Positions 26,241 through 34,485 of a stretch of DNA of 64,000 bases are shown one piece after another. Position 1 is the first letter of the stretch. The number at the start of each line of letters is the position of its first letter. The notes under the pieces are model-generated. The model had not been told where the DNA came from, ran no database searches, and worked only from the letters and a program-made list of their open reading frames with translations. A program made the translations under genes and the position numbers. This DNA comes from Lachnospiraceae bacterium. GTDB lineage: Bacteria; Bacillota; Clostridia; Lachnospirales; Lachnospiraceae. The stretch spans positions 17,252 through 81,251 of the forward strand of contig SVEK01000011.1 in NCBI GenBank assembly GCA_015057405.1, in the 5' to 3' direction.

Positions 26241-27302
26241 TTAATTCATTACATCCTTGGCTCTTCTGATAATTCCTCCTCCAAGAACAACATTGTCTTT
26301 ATAAAATACAAGAGCCTGTCCCGGAGTAGCCGCCCTTACAGGGCTGTGAAATCTACATTTGACAATATCTTTTGCAATGTACTCCACACTACAGGCAGTA
26401 TCTTTGCCGGAGTAGCGAACCTTCGCCGTTATCCCTTCACATTTCAAAAAATTATCCACTGCCATATGATTAACTTCGTTACAAAAAACCTCATCTGTAA
26501 ATACATCTTCATTGTCGCCCAGTACAACCTCATCTGTATCAGGCCTTATCTCGCAAACATAAACCGGCCTGCCAAGGGCAATATTAAGTCCCTTTCGCTG
26601 CCCGACGGTATATTTATGAATACCTTCATGTCTGCCAAGGACATTGCTTTCTGTATCAACAAAATTTCCCGGTCCCGGAACTTTGGTATTGGCAGCAATA
26701 AATCCGGCATAATCATTATCAGGAATAAAACATATATCCTGACTGTCCGGCTTATCCGCAACCGAAAGTCCAATCTTTTTTGCCATCTCGCGAATCTCAT
26801 CCTTAGAATACTCTCCAAGTGGCATAATTGTATGCGCCAGCTGCTCCTGTGTGAGATTATAAAGTACATATGCCTGATCTTTATTATCGTGATCTGCTTT
26901 ACACACGGCGTAACGACCATTATCCAGTTTCAAAATCTTAGCATAATGACCTGTCACAATATATTCTGCACCAAACTGTCCTGCCAGTTCAAGCAAGGCT
27001 TCCCACTTCACATGTCTGTTACATCTTACACATGGATTAGGCGTATTACCTCCAATATATTCCGCGATGAAGTTGTCTATCACACATCCTCGAAAAGCAT
27101 CTCTAAAATCTATAACATGGTGCTCAATTCCAAGTCTGTCCGCAACAGCCTTTGCGTCACTTATCGCATCAGTTTCTCCCCGGGAAAGAAAAGTTTGCAT
27201 AGTAACACCGATAACGTCATATCCCTGCTCCTTAAGCAAATATGCTGCCACTGATGAATCAACTCCACCTGACATCCCTACAACCATTTTTTTATTATTC
27301 AT
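26241..27302 (-). CDS. mnmA: tRNA-specific 2-thiouridylase MnmA
   Basis: A 353-aa enzyme adding sulfur to U34 of tRNAs for Glu, Gln and Lys. The PP-loop GMSGGVDSS is at residues 9-17. The two catalytic cysteines are Cys94 in NPCVRCN and Cys191 in SQDICFI. The tRNA-binding and beta-barrel regions follow (HKYTVGQRKGLNIALGRPVYV). I start at 27302, with CAGGAG five bases upstream; the frame is open eight codons further without a ribosome binding site. The sulfur donor (an IscS-type desulfurase, often encoded next to mnmA in Clostridia) is not adjacent here. It is followed by metF, possibly in one transcript. Confidence 0.93.
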   Translation of the reverse strand: MNNKKMVVGMSGGVDSSVAAYLLKEQGYDVIGVTMQTFLSRGETDAISDAKAVADRLGIEHHVIDFRDAFRGCVIDNFIAEYIGGNTPNPCVRCNRHVKWEALLELAGQFGAEYIVTGHYAKILKLDNGRYAVCKADHDNKDQAYVLYNLTQEQLAHTIMPLGEYSKDEIREMAKKIGLSVADKPDSQDICFIPDNDYAGFIAANTKVPGPGNFVDTESNVLGRHEGIHKYTVGQRKGLNIALGRPVYVCEIRPDTDEVVLGDNEDVFTDEVFCNEVNHMAVDNFLKCEGITAKVRYSGKDTACSVEYIAKDIVKCRFHSPVRAATPGQALVFYKDNVVLGGGIIRRAKDVMN

Positions 27303-27571
27303 ACTAACTCCTGCTAATCTAACCAAATTGCGCAGCTTTGTCTTAAATCAATATCATTCTGCTAATATTTTTACATTATAATATACTTCTTTTATTTTGT
27401 ACACTTTTAATATAACACTTTTGTGGCAACAATACCGATTTATCCTCTTCTTCGGTCTATACTTTTTTATCAGTTTAGTACCACTTTTTTGCAAGATTTT
27501 CATAGTGTTTTGTCTTAAAATCACAAAAAGTATCCATAGAAAAAACTTGCGTACAAGAACCACATATATAT

Positions 27572-29017
27572 TTAAAATTTAATCTCCAGCGCATTTGCAT
27601 ATTCAGTAGGCAGCTTATCAGGCAAATCTACAACAAGCATTCCGGAATGTTGTGCAAATGAAAGTTCGCCGACACCAAGGAGACGTACACCGCTTACATG
27701 TTCATCCTCTTTGAGACTCTTTATAACAATTGTTTTGTCAGGGTTAGGTGACATGATAAATACATATAATCTGCCGTCTTTTTGCACAAATCTGAAGTCA
27801 TCATTCTTCCACGGAACCTGTTCCTCAGTGAAGCCGTTGATTATTACAAATGATGAGCCCTCGCCTGAAACACGCCAAGGGCATGTGCCGTATACAGCTT
27901 CACCATTGACAGCAAACCATTTTGTAAGTTCGTCAAGAATCCACTCAGTCTGCTCGTCAAGTGTGCCGTCAGGGCGTTGGAGTATGTTAAGAAGCATAGT
28001 TCCGTTTTTCGCAATTGTATCAATAAGTATGTCGATAATGTGTTGCGGCTTTTTATAAGGCATGTCAGCTTTGTAAAACCATTCTCCGATACATGTTTCG
28101 GACTGCCATGGTTCCGGTGAAATATCAGGGAGCTGACTTCTTTCAATATCAAGTGTGCCAACTTCGTAGATTTCTTTTTTGCGACTTTTCTGAGTGTAGA
28201 CAGCCTGATTTTCGCCAAATATACTTTCTGACTTGTTGTATAGATAAGCAACAATTTCAAGACCATATTGAAAATCTTTATTTTCCACGGATTCAAAATT
28301 CTCGCCAAATGGCAGCCAGCTATCGGAGTAAAGTAAATCCGGCTCGTAGTTGTCGATGATTTCTTTCATTACATTCGACCAGTAATCTCTGAACTGCTTG
28401 TTCGGAGTGAGCCATGTCCACACATCTTCTTCACCCGGCTTTGCAACGTGCTCGTAATTGTCATGGTAAAAATCGCGGTAAGCAGGGTCGTTTCCGTCGT
28501 AAGGTACACCTTTATACGGTCCGTACGAGTCACAGCCTTTATTGGAACGCCACCATCCGAAAGAGGCCCCAAGATGCTCAGTAAGTCCAAACGGCATGTT
28601 ATATTTCTTGGCAGCAGCCTTCCACAGCGCACATATGTCTTTGTGCGGTCCGATGTTTACTGAATTGAATCTGTTATATTTTGAGTCAAAATTGAAAAAA
28701 TGGTCATGGTGTGATGCCTGCGCAACAAAATATCGGGCGCCGGCCTTGTAATAGCGCTCCATAAGAGCATCCGGATCAAAGTTCTCGGCTTTCCACAACT
28801 CACAGATGTCTTTGTACCCGAATTTGGATGGGTGACCGTAATGCCTGCAGTGATACAGATACTGCGGGGTGTCCTGAATATACATGTTGCGTGCGTACCA
28901 GTCGCCGAACATAGGAACGCACTGAGGTCCCCAATGGCTCCAAATACCGAATTTGGCATCACGGAACCAGTCAGGGCAGGTGTGTTGTTTTAATGATTCA
29001 AATGTTGCTTCAAACAT
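27572..29017 (-). CDS. Alpha-L-fucosidase (GH29)
   Basis: A 481-aa glycoside hydrolase of family GH29 without a signal peptide, so it should act on imported fucosylated oligosaccharides. The N-terminal barrel shows FGIWSHWGPQCVPMFGDWYA and the catalytic-site segment YEPDLLYSDSW, with the probable nucleophile Asp232. A C-terminal beta domain begins around residue 390. GGAGG precedes the ATG. Its coding strand is visibly richer in C than neighbouring genes, a base composition it shares with the divergent AraC gene. The two may have been acquired together. No sugar transporter is next to it. Confidence 0.9.
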   Translation of the reverse strand: MFEATFESLKQHTCPDWFRDAKFGIWSHWGPQCVPMFGDWYARNMYIQDTPQYLYHCRHYGHPSKFGYKDICELWKAENFDPDALMERYYKAGARYFVAQASHHDHFFNFDSKYNRFNSVNIGPHKDICALWKAAAKKYNMPFGLTEHLGASFGWWRSNKGCDSYGPYKGVPYDGNDPAYRDFYHDNYEHVAKPGEEDVWTWLTPNKQFRDYWSNVMKEIIDNYEPDLLYSDSWLPFGENFESVENKDFQYGLEIVAYLYNKSESIFGENQAVYTQKSRKKEIYEVGTLDIERSQLPDISPEPWQSETCIGEWFYKADMPYKKPQHIIDILIDTIAKNGTMLLNILQRPDGTLDEQTEWILDELTKWFAVNGEAVYGTCPWRVSGEGSSFVIINGFTEEQVPWKNDDFRFVQKDGRLYVFIMSPNPDKTIVIKSLKEDEHVSGVRLLGVGELSFAQHSGMLVVDLPDKLPTEYANALEIKF

Positions 29018-29048
29018 GGGAAAGCCTCCTTTTTTTATGTACTCTCGA

Positions 29049-29074
29049 AATCTTTTGAATATAGATTTTCGAGA
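29049..29074 (+). repeat. 26-bp dispersed element, copy B
   Basis: An exact inverted match to 20553-20578. Here the flanks complete a hairpin, TCTCGAAA (29043-29050) with TTTCGAGA, extended by TCT/AGA across a single bulge. It lies in the divergent promoter region between the fucosidase and AraC genes. Confidence 0.75.
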
Positions 29075-29098
29075 TAGATTTTAAACTAAGTGTAGCGT

Positions 29099-29127
29099 TT
29101 GCACATATATTTGTATATACTTATAAT
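29099..29127 (+). promoter_or_regulatory. Promoter of the AraC-family regulator
   Basis: TTGCAC at 29099-29104, a 17-base spacer and a perfect TATAAT at 29122-29127. It lies about 100 bases before the AraC ATG. Confidence 0.75.
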
Positions 29128-29225
29128 TGATTAGTTGTTTATGAAAATCGACTTTTAAGTCGCCTTTTTAAGTTATAAAAGCAATAAAGAGAGCTGAAGA
29201 TTGATGAAAAGAGGTGCCTGATAAT

Positions 29226-29963
29226 ATGGAAAGCGAATATTCTATTATTGCATGCGGACGGAGCTACAATCCACCTGACTGGTATTACAATCCCAAAAAT
29301 CTTGTAAACAGAATATATTATATATGTGGCGGAACAGCGTATTATCGCGGTGATATCAAACTTAAACCGGGGCATTTGTATATATTTCGCGGATCGCCGT
29401 ATTTTCAGGTGGAGCAGGATGAAAATGATCCGGTTGACCACGTATTTTTTGACTTCGTTACATACAAAAAATTGATAAACGAGGACTTTATCGAAATAGA
29501 CCTTACAGGTGATAATACTGAATGCAAAAAATTGAAAGCTTATATTGATTATATTGCAGCGGATTTTGAAGGAACATTTTACCCGTTGCCTGTTGCAAAA
29601 GCATTTCTTGATATCATAATCTATCATCTCGGGGAGTATTTGAATTCGGACGTTGTGTATTCACAGATGACTTCAACAGTTCTTAAGTACATACACGAAA
29701 CTCCGTTTGAGGAACTGTCGGTTTCGAAAATTGCAGATGCCATTAATGTTAACGTGAATCATCTGATAAGAAGTTTTAAGAAGGAACTTAATATCACACC
29801 CCACAAATATATTTCAATGATGAAGGCTGATTACGCGATTTCATATATGAGACAGGGAACCGGCTGTGCTGAGATAGCAGAAAGACTGGGATTTAGTTCG
29901 ATATCGGCATTTTCTTCATTTTTTAAGAAGGAGACAGGCAGAAATATTTCGGAGTATAGATAG
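29226..29963 (+). CDS. AraC-family transcriptional regulator
   Basis: A 245-aa regulator with an N-terminal cupin-like ligand-binding domain (about 1-140, including KPGHLYIFRGSPYF). A C-terminal AraC double helix-turn-helix covers about 150-245, with LSVSKIADAINVNVNHLIRSF and GCAEIAERLGFSSISAFSSF. I start at the ATG at 29226, nine bases after GAGGTG, rather than at the in-frame GTG inside that ribosome binding site. Divergence from the fucosidase gene and a shared base composition suggest it controls that gene in response to a sugar. Confidence 0.9.
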   Translation: MESEYSIIACGRSYNPPDWYYNPKNLVNRIYYICGGTAYYRGDIKLKPGHLYIFRGSPYFQVEQDENDPVDHVFFDFVTYKKLINEDFIEIDLTGDNTECKKLKAYIDYIAADFEGTFYPLPVAKAFLDIIIYHLGEYLNSDVVYSQMTSTVLKYIHETPFEELSVSKIADAINVNVNHLIRSFKKELNITPHKYISMMKADYAISYMRQGTGCAEIAERLGFSSISAFSSFFKKETGRNISEYR

Positions 29964-30080
29964 AATTTTAGTTGAAGCTGTAATTTAAAACGAAAATAGC
30001 ATAGTATTAAAAACTAATTGATTTATAGTATAATGATGATATATCATTATTACATAGAAATACAGTCTAAGGAGATGCCC

Positions 30081-31940
30081 ATGCAATATAACGTTATAAC
30101 CGGTACGGACTTTGATGAAAAATATCTTGAAAAAATTATGGCTCTTGATGCCATAGTATATGAATCAGAATATGTCGGCGTACTGGAAAACATGGTTAAC
30201 AGATACCGCGTCAACAAAAAAACATTTGTATGTATAGAGAATGCAGACACAGGGGAACTTGTCGGATATATCAACTTTTTCCCAACCACAGACGAATTGT
30301 ACGACAGTATAACTAATACAAGTCCTGTAATTCGTGATGATGATATTGCACCTCACGAAATTGCCGAATATAATAACGAGGCTAATCATCTATTTATTCT
30401 TTCCATAGCCATCAATCCCGCCTACCAAAGTGACAAAGAAGCTGTCATCACCCTTGGAAACGGATGGATTGACTACCTATGCAGGCTTCAAAATGAATAT
30501 AATTATCCAATCACGGACATAACTGCCACGGCGGTTTCTCACAGCGGAATGAAGTTTCTTCGAAACTACATGTTTATTCAGACACGCAAACTTACAGACG
30601 GAAATATTGTATATATATGTAAAGAAAAGTTTTTAGAAAAGTTGCTTAAAAAAGATTTATATTTTAAATCATACAAGGATGATATTTACCTGCTTTATCC
30701 ATTTGCAGATAATCCGAATAACCAAAAAGCAGATGCATTGTTTAACGAAAAGAAACATCTTATGGAGACAGGACAAATTCCCGACATCCCAATGGCACTA
30801 TTAGAAGGGATTAATGACTGCCTTAACTATGAATGTAAAAGTGCTGTTGCCTCTGACCTTGAGACCGTATACCTGGATGAATTCCGGCTGTTACACACAA
30901 CCGATGATTATGCTCCTGCCGGAGAAGAGATTGTGGTTGGCGAAGAATCGGCTTATGCCATAATAACGACCCACAAACCCACAAGAATGTATGTGCTTAC
31001 TTTATTGATTCCCAATTGTGAATTCTCCACAACACAGGTGGAGGACCAGATGTCATATGACTACATGAAAATTGCTGACCCTAAAAACCCGGGCTGTTAT
31101 ATCGAAATACACGAATACATGAAACGTACATACGGACTTTTGGAGTGCGGCGACGGCAAGTGCCTTCTCTGTATGTCAAACAAACCAAAAAACCATAATG
31201 AATTTCAAAATATCATGGCCGCAGAAGTTTATAACAGCATGCACATCGACTATCGCATACACAGCAAGATGGTGGAAGAATGGTGTACAACCAATTACGC
31301 CCAGTATGACTATTACGAAGTATATCTCTCTGACACGGTAATTGCTTTTATATTGAACGATTTCCTTGAGGACATATTTGACAGAATTGCGATTACAGCC
31401 ACCTATGCATTTATTGCGGAACTTATCATGTTCCAAAACACCGCACTGGCCAAAACCAATATTAAGATATCAAATGTACTGGCTAATGACAACGACATAT
31501 CCCACGAAGAGATTCTAAATCTATACCACGATTTTGGAAAAACCGTTCACTTCTGGGAAATTAAAAATTATAAATATACCGGAACTCAGGCAGAAGCCGC
31601 CTGTATAACTAAGGCATTCGGTAACGAAGAACTAAAACAAATATACTATGAACACCAGGAATTTCTGGACCATATCGTCGAACTAAAAGCAGCCCAGATT
31701 GAAAGCCGTAACGGCAATGTCATCAATGTCGTAGCTACATTTTTAGCTATTATTCAAATTCAGTCTTTCATTGTGGAACCACTGGCAGCTTTTTATAAAA
31801 ACATGGGCATTGAGGTAATATATGCGGACCAGACATTTAACACACTACTTGTATGCGGAAGCCTTACCTTCCTTCTTGTCTGGTACATATTACGCAGAAA
31901 AAAGAAACGCATTCACAAAAGAAATATAAGCAAACGCTAA
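30081..31940 (+). CDS. GNAT-like domain fused to a large C-terminal membrane-anchored region
   Basis: A 619-aa protein of unusual build. Residues 1-200 look like a GNAT acyltransferase fold (MALDAIVYESEYVG, then FVCIENADTGELVGYINFF and LSIAINPAYQSDKEAV). A middle region of about 220 residues is not recognised; it contains LLECGDGKCLLCMSN with three Cys. The C-terminal region is helical and ends with two hydrophobic helices (around VVATFLAIIQIQ and TLLVCGSLTFLLVWYIL) and a basic tail. This loosely resembles the end of RMND1/DUF155 proteins. AAGGAG lies six bases before the chosen ATG at 30081; upstream in-frame starts lack this. A ThiT-like gene follows after 41 bases. I cannot assign a function. 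Confidence 0.75.
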   Translation: MQYNVITGTDFDEKYLEKIMALDAIVYESEYVGVLENMVNRYRVNKKTFVCIENADTGELVGYINFFPTTDELYDSITNTSPVIRDDDIAPHEIAEYNNEANHLFILSIAINPAYQSDKEAVITLGNGWIDYLCRLQNEYNYPITDITATAVSHSGMKFLRNYMFIQTRKLTDGNIVYICKEKFLEKLLKKDLYFKSYKDDIYLLYPFADNPNNQKADALFNEKKHLMETGQIPDIPMALLEGINDCLNYECKSAVASDLETVYLDEFRLLHTTDDYAPAGEEIVVGEESAYAIITTHKPTRMYVLTLLIPNCEFSTTQVEDQMSYDYMKIADPKNPGCYIEIHEYMKRTYGLLECGDGKCLLCMSNKPKNHNEFQNIMAAEVYNSMHIDYRIHSKMVEEWCTTNYAQYDYYEVYLSDTVIAFILNDFLEDIFDRIAITATYAFIAELIMFQNTALAKTNIKISNVLANDNDISHEEILNLYHDFGKTVHFWEIKNYKYTGTQAEAACITKAFGNEELKQIYYEHQEFLDHIVELKAAQIESRNGNVINVVATFLAIIQIQSFIVEPLAAFYKNMGIEVIYADQTFNTLLVCGSLTFLLVWYILRRKKKRIHKRNISKR

Positions 31941-31981
31941 TAACACTAAACAACGCTACTATGAACCAAAGGGGAGAAACT

Positions 31982-32632
31982 ATGGATAATAACAATAACA
32001 CCAATATACTTTGGAATAACAAATGGATCTGGACAGCCATACTATTTGTCGGCGCTATGATACTCTCTGCATGTAAGTTTGTAGAACTGCCGGACGGAGG
32101 TGCAATAACATATTGCAGTCTGCTGCTCCTATGGCTTATTACCTACTTTTTCGGTTTTAAGCACGGACTCGTCTTCTCGATATTATTTGGTTTTGCCAAA
32201 TTCTTTATTACATATGCCACCAATGAATACATCAATTACGAAGTATGGGCATTAATACTTGAATATCCCCTGGCAAGCGGTGTGTTCTGCCTTGGCGGAC
32301 TTATAAGAACCAAAAAAACAACTCAAGCGACCGACAAAATCACAATATACAACATTCCGAAGGAATCCGTTAAACTAACAGGGGGTTATCTTATCGGAGT
32401 ATTCGGCCAATTTATATTTTACGTAATTTCTGCCGTTTTATTTTATCCGCCGAACAAACAAGGTTTCCTGCCTAATCTGTGGTATTGTATAGTTTATGAT
32501 GGAAGCTATCTGCTGATAGAAGCTGTATTTACTGTAATTCTTATCAACATTCCGCCGGTTACGGAGGCAATTAATTATGTAAAATATGTGGCGACACATG
32601 ATAACCTAACCTCTAACACAGATTATTTCTGA
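31982..32632 (+). CDS. ThiT-like ECF transporter S component (thiamine)
   Basis: A 216-aa integral membrane protein with six predicted helices. The segment CKFVELPDGGAITYCSLLLLW corresponds to the conserved L1 region of ThiT, FFGFKHGLVFSILFG to the next helices, and LILEYPLASGVFCLGGLI to the conserved DYPLAF region. ThiT binds thiamine and works with a shared EcfA-EcfA'-EcfT module encoded elsewhere. The ATG at 31982 follows GGGGAG. No TPP riboswitch is visible upstream, unlike many thiT genes. The gene probably shares a transcript with the GNAT-fusion gene. The S-component class is likely; thiamine specificity is inferred. Confidence 0.68.
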   Translation: MDNNNNTNILWNNKWIWTAILFVGAMILSACKFVELPDGGAITYCSLLLLWLITYFFGFKHGLVFSILFGFAKFFITYATNEYINYEVWALILEYPLASGVFCLGGLIRTKKTTQATDKITIYNIPKESVKLTGGYLIGVFGQFIFYVISAVLFYPPNKQGFLPNLWYCIVYDGSYLLIEAVFTVILINIPPVTEAINYVKYVATHDNLTSNTDYF

Positions 32633-32653
32633 CACAGCCCGCTTCCGGTACAA

Positions 32654-32705
32654 CCTGCTTCTGACATAAACCGCTTTCGGCACAGCCTGCTTCTGACATA
32701 AACCG
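32654..32705. repeat. Short tandem repeat 3' of the ABC exporter operon
   Basis: The 20-base unit CCTGCTTCTGACATAAACCG occurs exactly at 32654-32673 and 32686-32705 (period 32), with a degenerate further copy from about 32634. It starts 11 bases beyond the minus-strand ABC exporter stop and reaches the ThiT-like stop on the other side. Confidence 0.75.
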
Positions 32706-32715
32706 GCTTCTTGTA

Positions 32716-34485
32716 TTACATATACTGTGAAGAATACATTTCATAATACACACCCTTGGTATCCAACAGACTTTCATGAGTTCCCTGTTCTACAATATTG
32801 CCGTCCTTTACAACGAGTATAAGGTCTGCATTCTGAATTGTTGACAGACGGTGGGCTATTACAAAGCTTGTCTTGCCCTTCATAAGCTCTAACATAGCCT
32901 TCTGTATGGCTTTTTCAGTTCGTGTATCTACATTGGATGTAGCTTCATCAAGGATAAGCAGTGCCGAATCATCAAGCATCGCTCTTGCTATAGTTATCAG
33001 CTGTTTCTGACCTTTTGATATATTGTTACCATCACCGTTGATGACTGTGTCATATCCCTTTGGTAATGTCATAATGTATGAATGAAGTCGTGCCGCCTTA
33101 GCAGCCGCAATCACTTCTTCATCGGTAGCATTCTCTTTTGCATAGGCAATATTATCCCGTATTGTTCCGTTGAATATCCACGTATCCTGCAATACCATCG
33201 TGTATGCCTTTCGGAGGCTCTTTCTTGCCATGTCCTGTATATTGACTCCGTCAAGATATATTGAACCTTTATTAATCTCATAAAATCTCATAAGAAGACT
33301 TATAGTAGTTGTTTTTCCGGCTCCTGTAGGTCCCACAATAGCAATAACCTGACCGGGTTTTGCCTTGAGATTAACATTCTTTAATATCATCTTATTAGCA
33401 TCATAACCAAATGAAACATTATCAAACTCAACTTCACCCTTAACATTATCAATATCCGTCACATCGTCTGAGTCTGCTGCTTCTTCCGGCTCATCAAGTA
33501 TTGCAAAAACTCTCTCTGCCGCTGCTAAAGCAGACAAAATTTCATTTAACATATTGGCAATCTCATTAACCGGACCCGAAAACTTTCTTGAATACAATAC
33601 AAATGAAGATATGCTTCCAACTGAAATATTGCCAAATAAATATAGCAATGCGCCAACTATAGCAACCAACGCAAGGGAAAGATTGTTAATAAAATTCACA
33701 CTCGGTCCTATCAATGTTGCCATATAATCCGCATTGTAGTAGGCATCTGCCGCATCCATATTAACAATGGCAAAATCGTCTATTACACCTTCTTCATTGG
33801 CATATGCCTGTATGCTCTTATGACCGGAAAACATCTCCTCAGTAAATCCGTTCATTCTTCCGTAGCTTTTAGAACGTTTTGAAAATAACGGTCTCGTCCT
33901 TTTGCTCATATATTTTGTATATATAATTGACACCGGCAGGGTTACAAGTACAACCACCATAAGGCTTTTACTGATTACGAACATCATTACCAATGAAAAT
34001 ACAATGGTTACAAGGCTCGATACGATTTGGACTACGTCAGTGGATATGGATGAGTTAATTACATCAATATCGTATGATACCCTGCTTATTATATCTCCTG
34101 CCTGATTTTTATCAAAATATCCTACAGGAAGTTTCATTAATTTTTCAAATACGTCCTGACGCATTTTCCCTGCAATACTTCTTGCCACTTTTATCATAAT
34201 AACGGAAAGTGCATACGACATAACAACAGATATCACATAAAATACAATCATCAGACCAACATAATAATATATTTTATTAAAATCAACCTGACCCTTGCCG
34301 GCAGCAATTACATCAATTGCTTTACCGGACAGATTTGGTCCTATAAGCGCGAGTACGTTACCGGCAACTGCCAGAATAACCGCAATAATAAACAACACTT
34401 TACAGGACGAAATATATGTCATTATTCTTCCCAGTGCTTTTTTGGTATTGCGGGGTTTATCAGTTTTTGTACTAATCGGCGGCAT
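32716..34485 (-). CDS. ABC exporter half-transporter with noncanonical signature motif
   Basis: A 589-aa ABC type IV exporter: six membrane helices (residues about 25-320) fused to a nucleotide-binding domain. Walker A is GPTGAGKTT, Walker B with catalytic Glu is LLILDEATSN, and the H-loop is IAHRLSTI. The signature motif is ISKGQ instead of LSGGQ. Together with its partner it should form a heterodimer with one active and one degenerate ATP site, as in BmrCD or TM287/288. Its ATG overlaps the partner's stop (TAATG). Such exporters move drugs, lipids or peptides; the substrate is unknown. Confidence 0.9.
   Translation of the reverse strand: MPPISTKTDKPRNTKKALGRIMTYISSCKVLFIIAVILAVAGNVLALIGPNLSGKAIDVIAAGKGQVDFNKIYYYVGLMIVFYVISVVMSYALSVIMIKVARSIAGKMRQDVFEKLMKLPVGYFDKNQAGDIISRVSYDIDVINSSISTDVVQIVSSLVTIVFSLVMMFVISKSLMVVVLVTLPVSIIYTKYMSKRTRPLFSKRSKSYGRMNGFTEEMFSGHKSIQAYANEEGVIDDFAIVNMDAADAYYNADYMATLIGPSVNFINNLSLALVAIVGALLYLFGNISVGSISSFVLYSRKFSGPVNEIANMLNEILSALAAAERVFAILDEPEEAADSDDVTDIDNVKGEVEFDNVSFGYDANKMILKNVNLKAKPGQVIAIVGPTGAGKTTTISLLMRFYEINKGSIYLDGVNIQDMARKSLRKAYTMVLQDTWIFNGTIRDNIAYAKENATDEEVIAAAKAARLHSYIMTLPKGYDTVINGDGNNISKGQKQLITIARAMLDDSALLILDEATSNVDTRTEKAIQKAMLELMKGKTSFVIAHRLSTIQNADLILVVKDGNIVEQGTHESLLDTKGVYYEMYSSQYM

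Noticed and set aside
27543..27560. Small CTTG-TACG-CAAG hairpin followed by T6 after the fucosidase stop
   Set aside because: The stem is only four base pairs; it could be a weak terminator but is too short to claim.
29139..29627. 162-codon frame antisense to the AraC gene
   Set aside because: It lacks a ribosome binding site, and AraC has complete helix-turn-helix motifs on the other strand.
31941..31981. Possible TPP riboswitch before the ThiT-like gene
   Set aside because: The 41-base gap is too short and none of the conserved TPP aptamer segments is present there or upstream of the operon.
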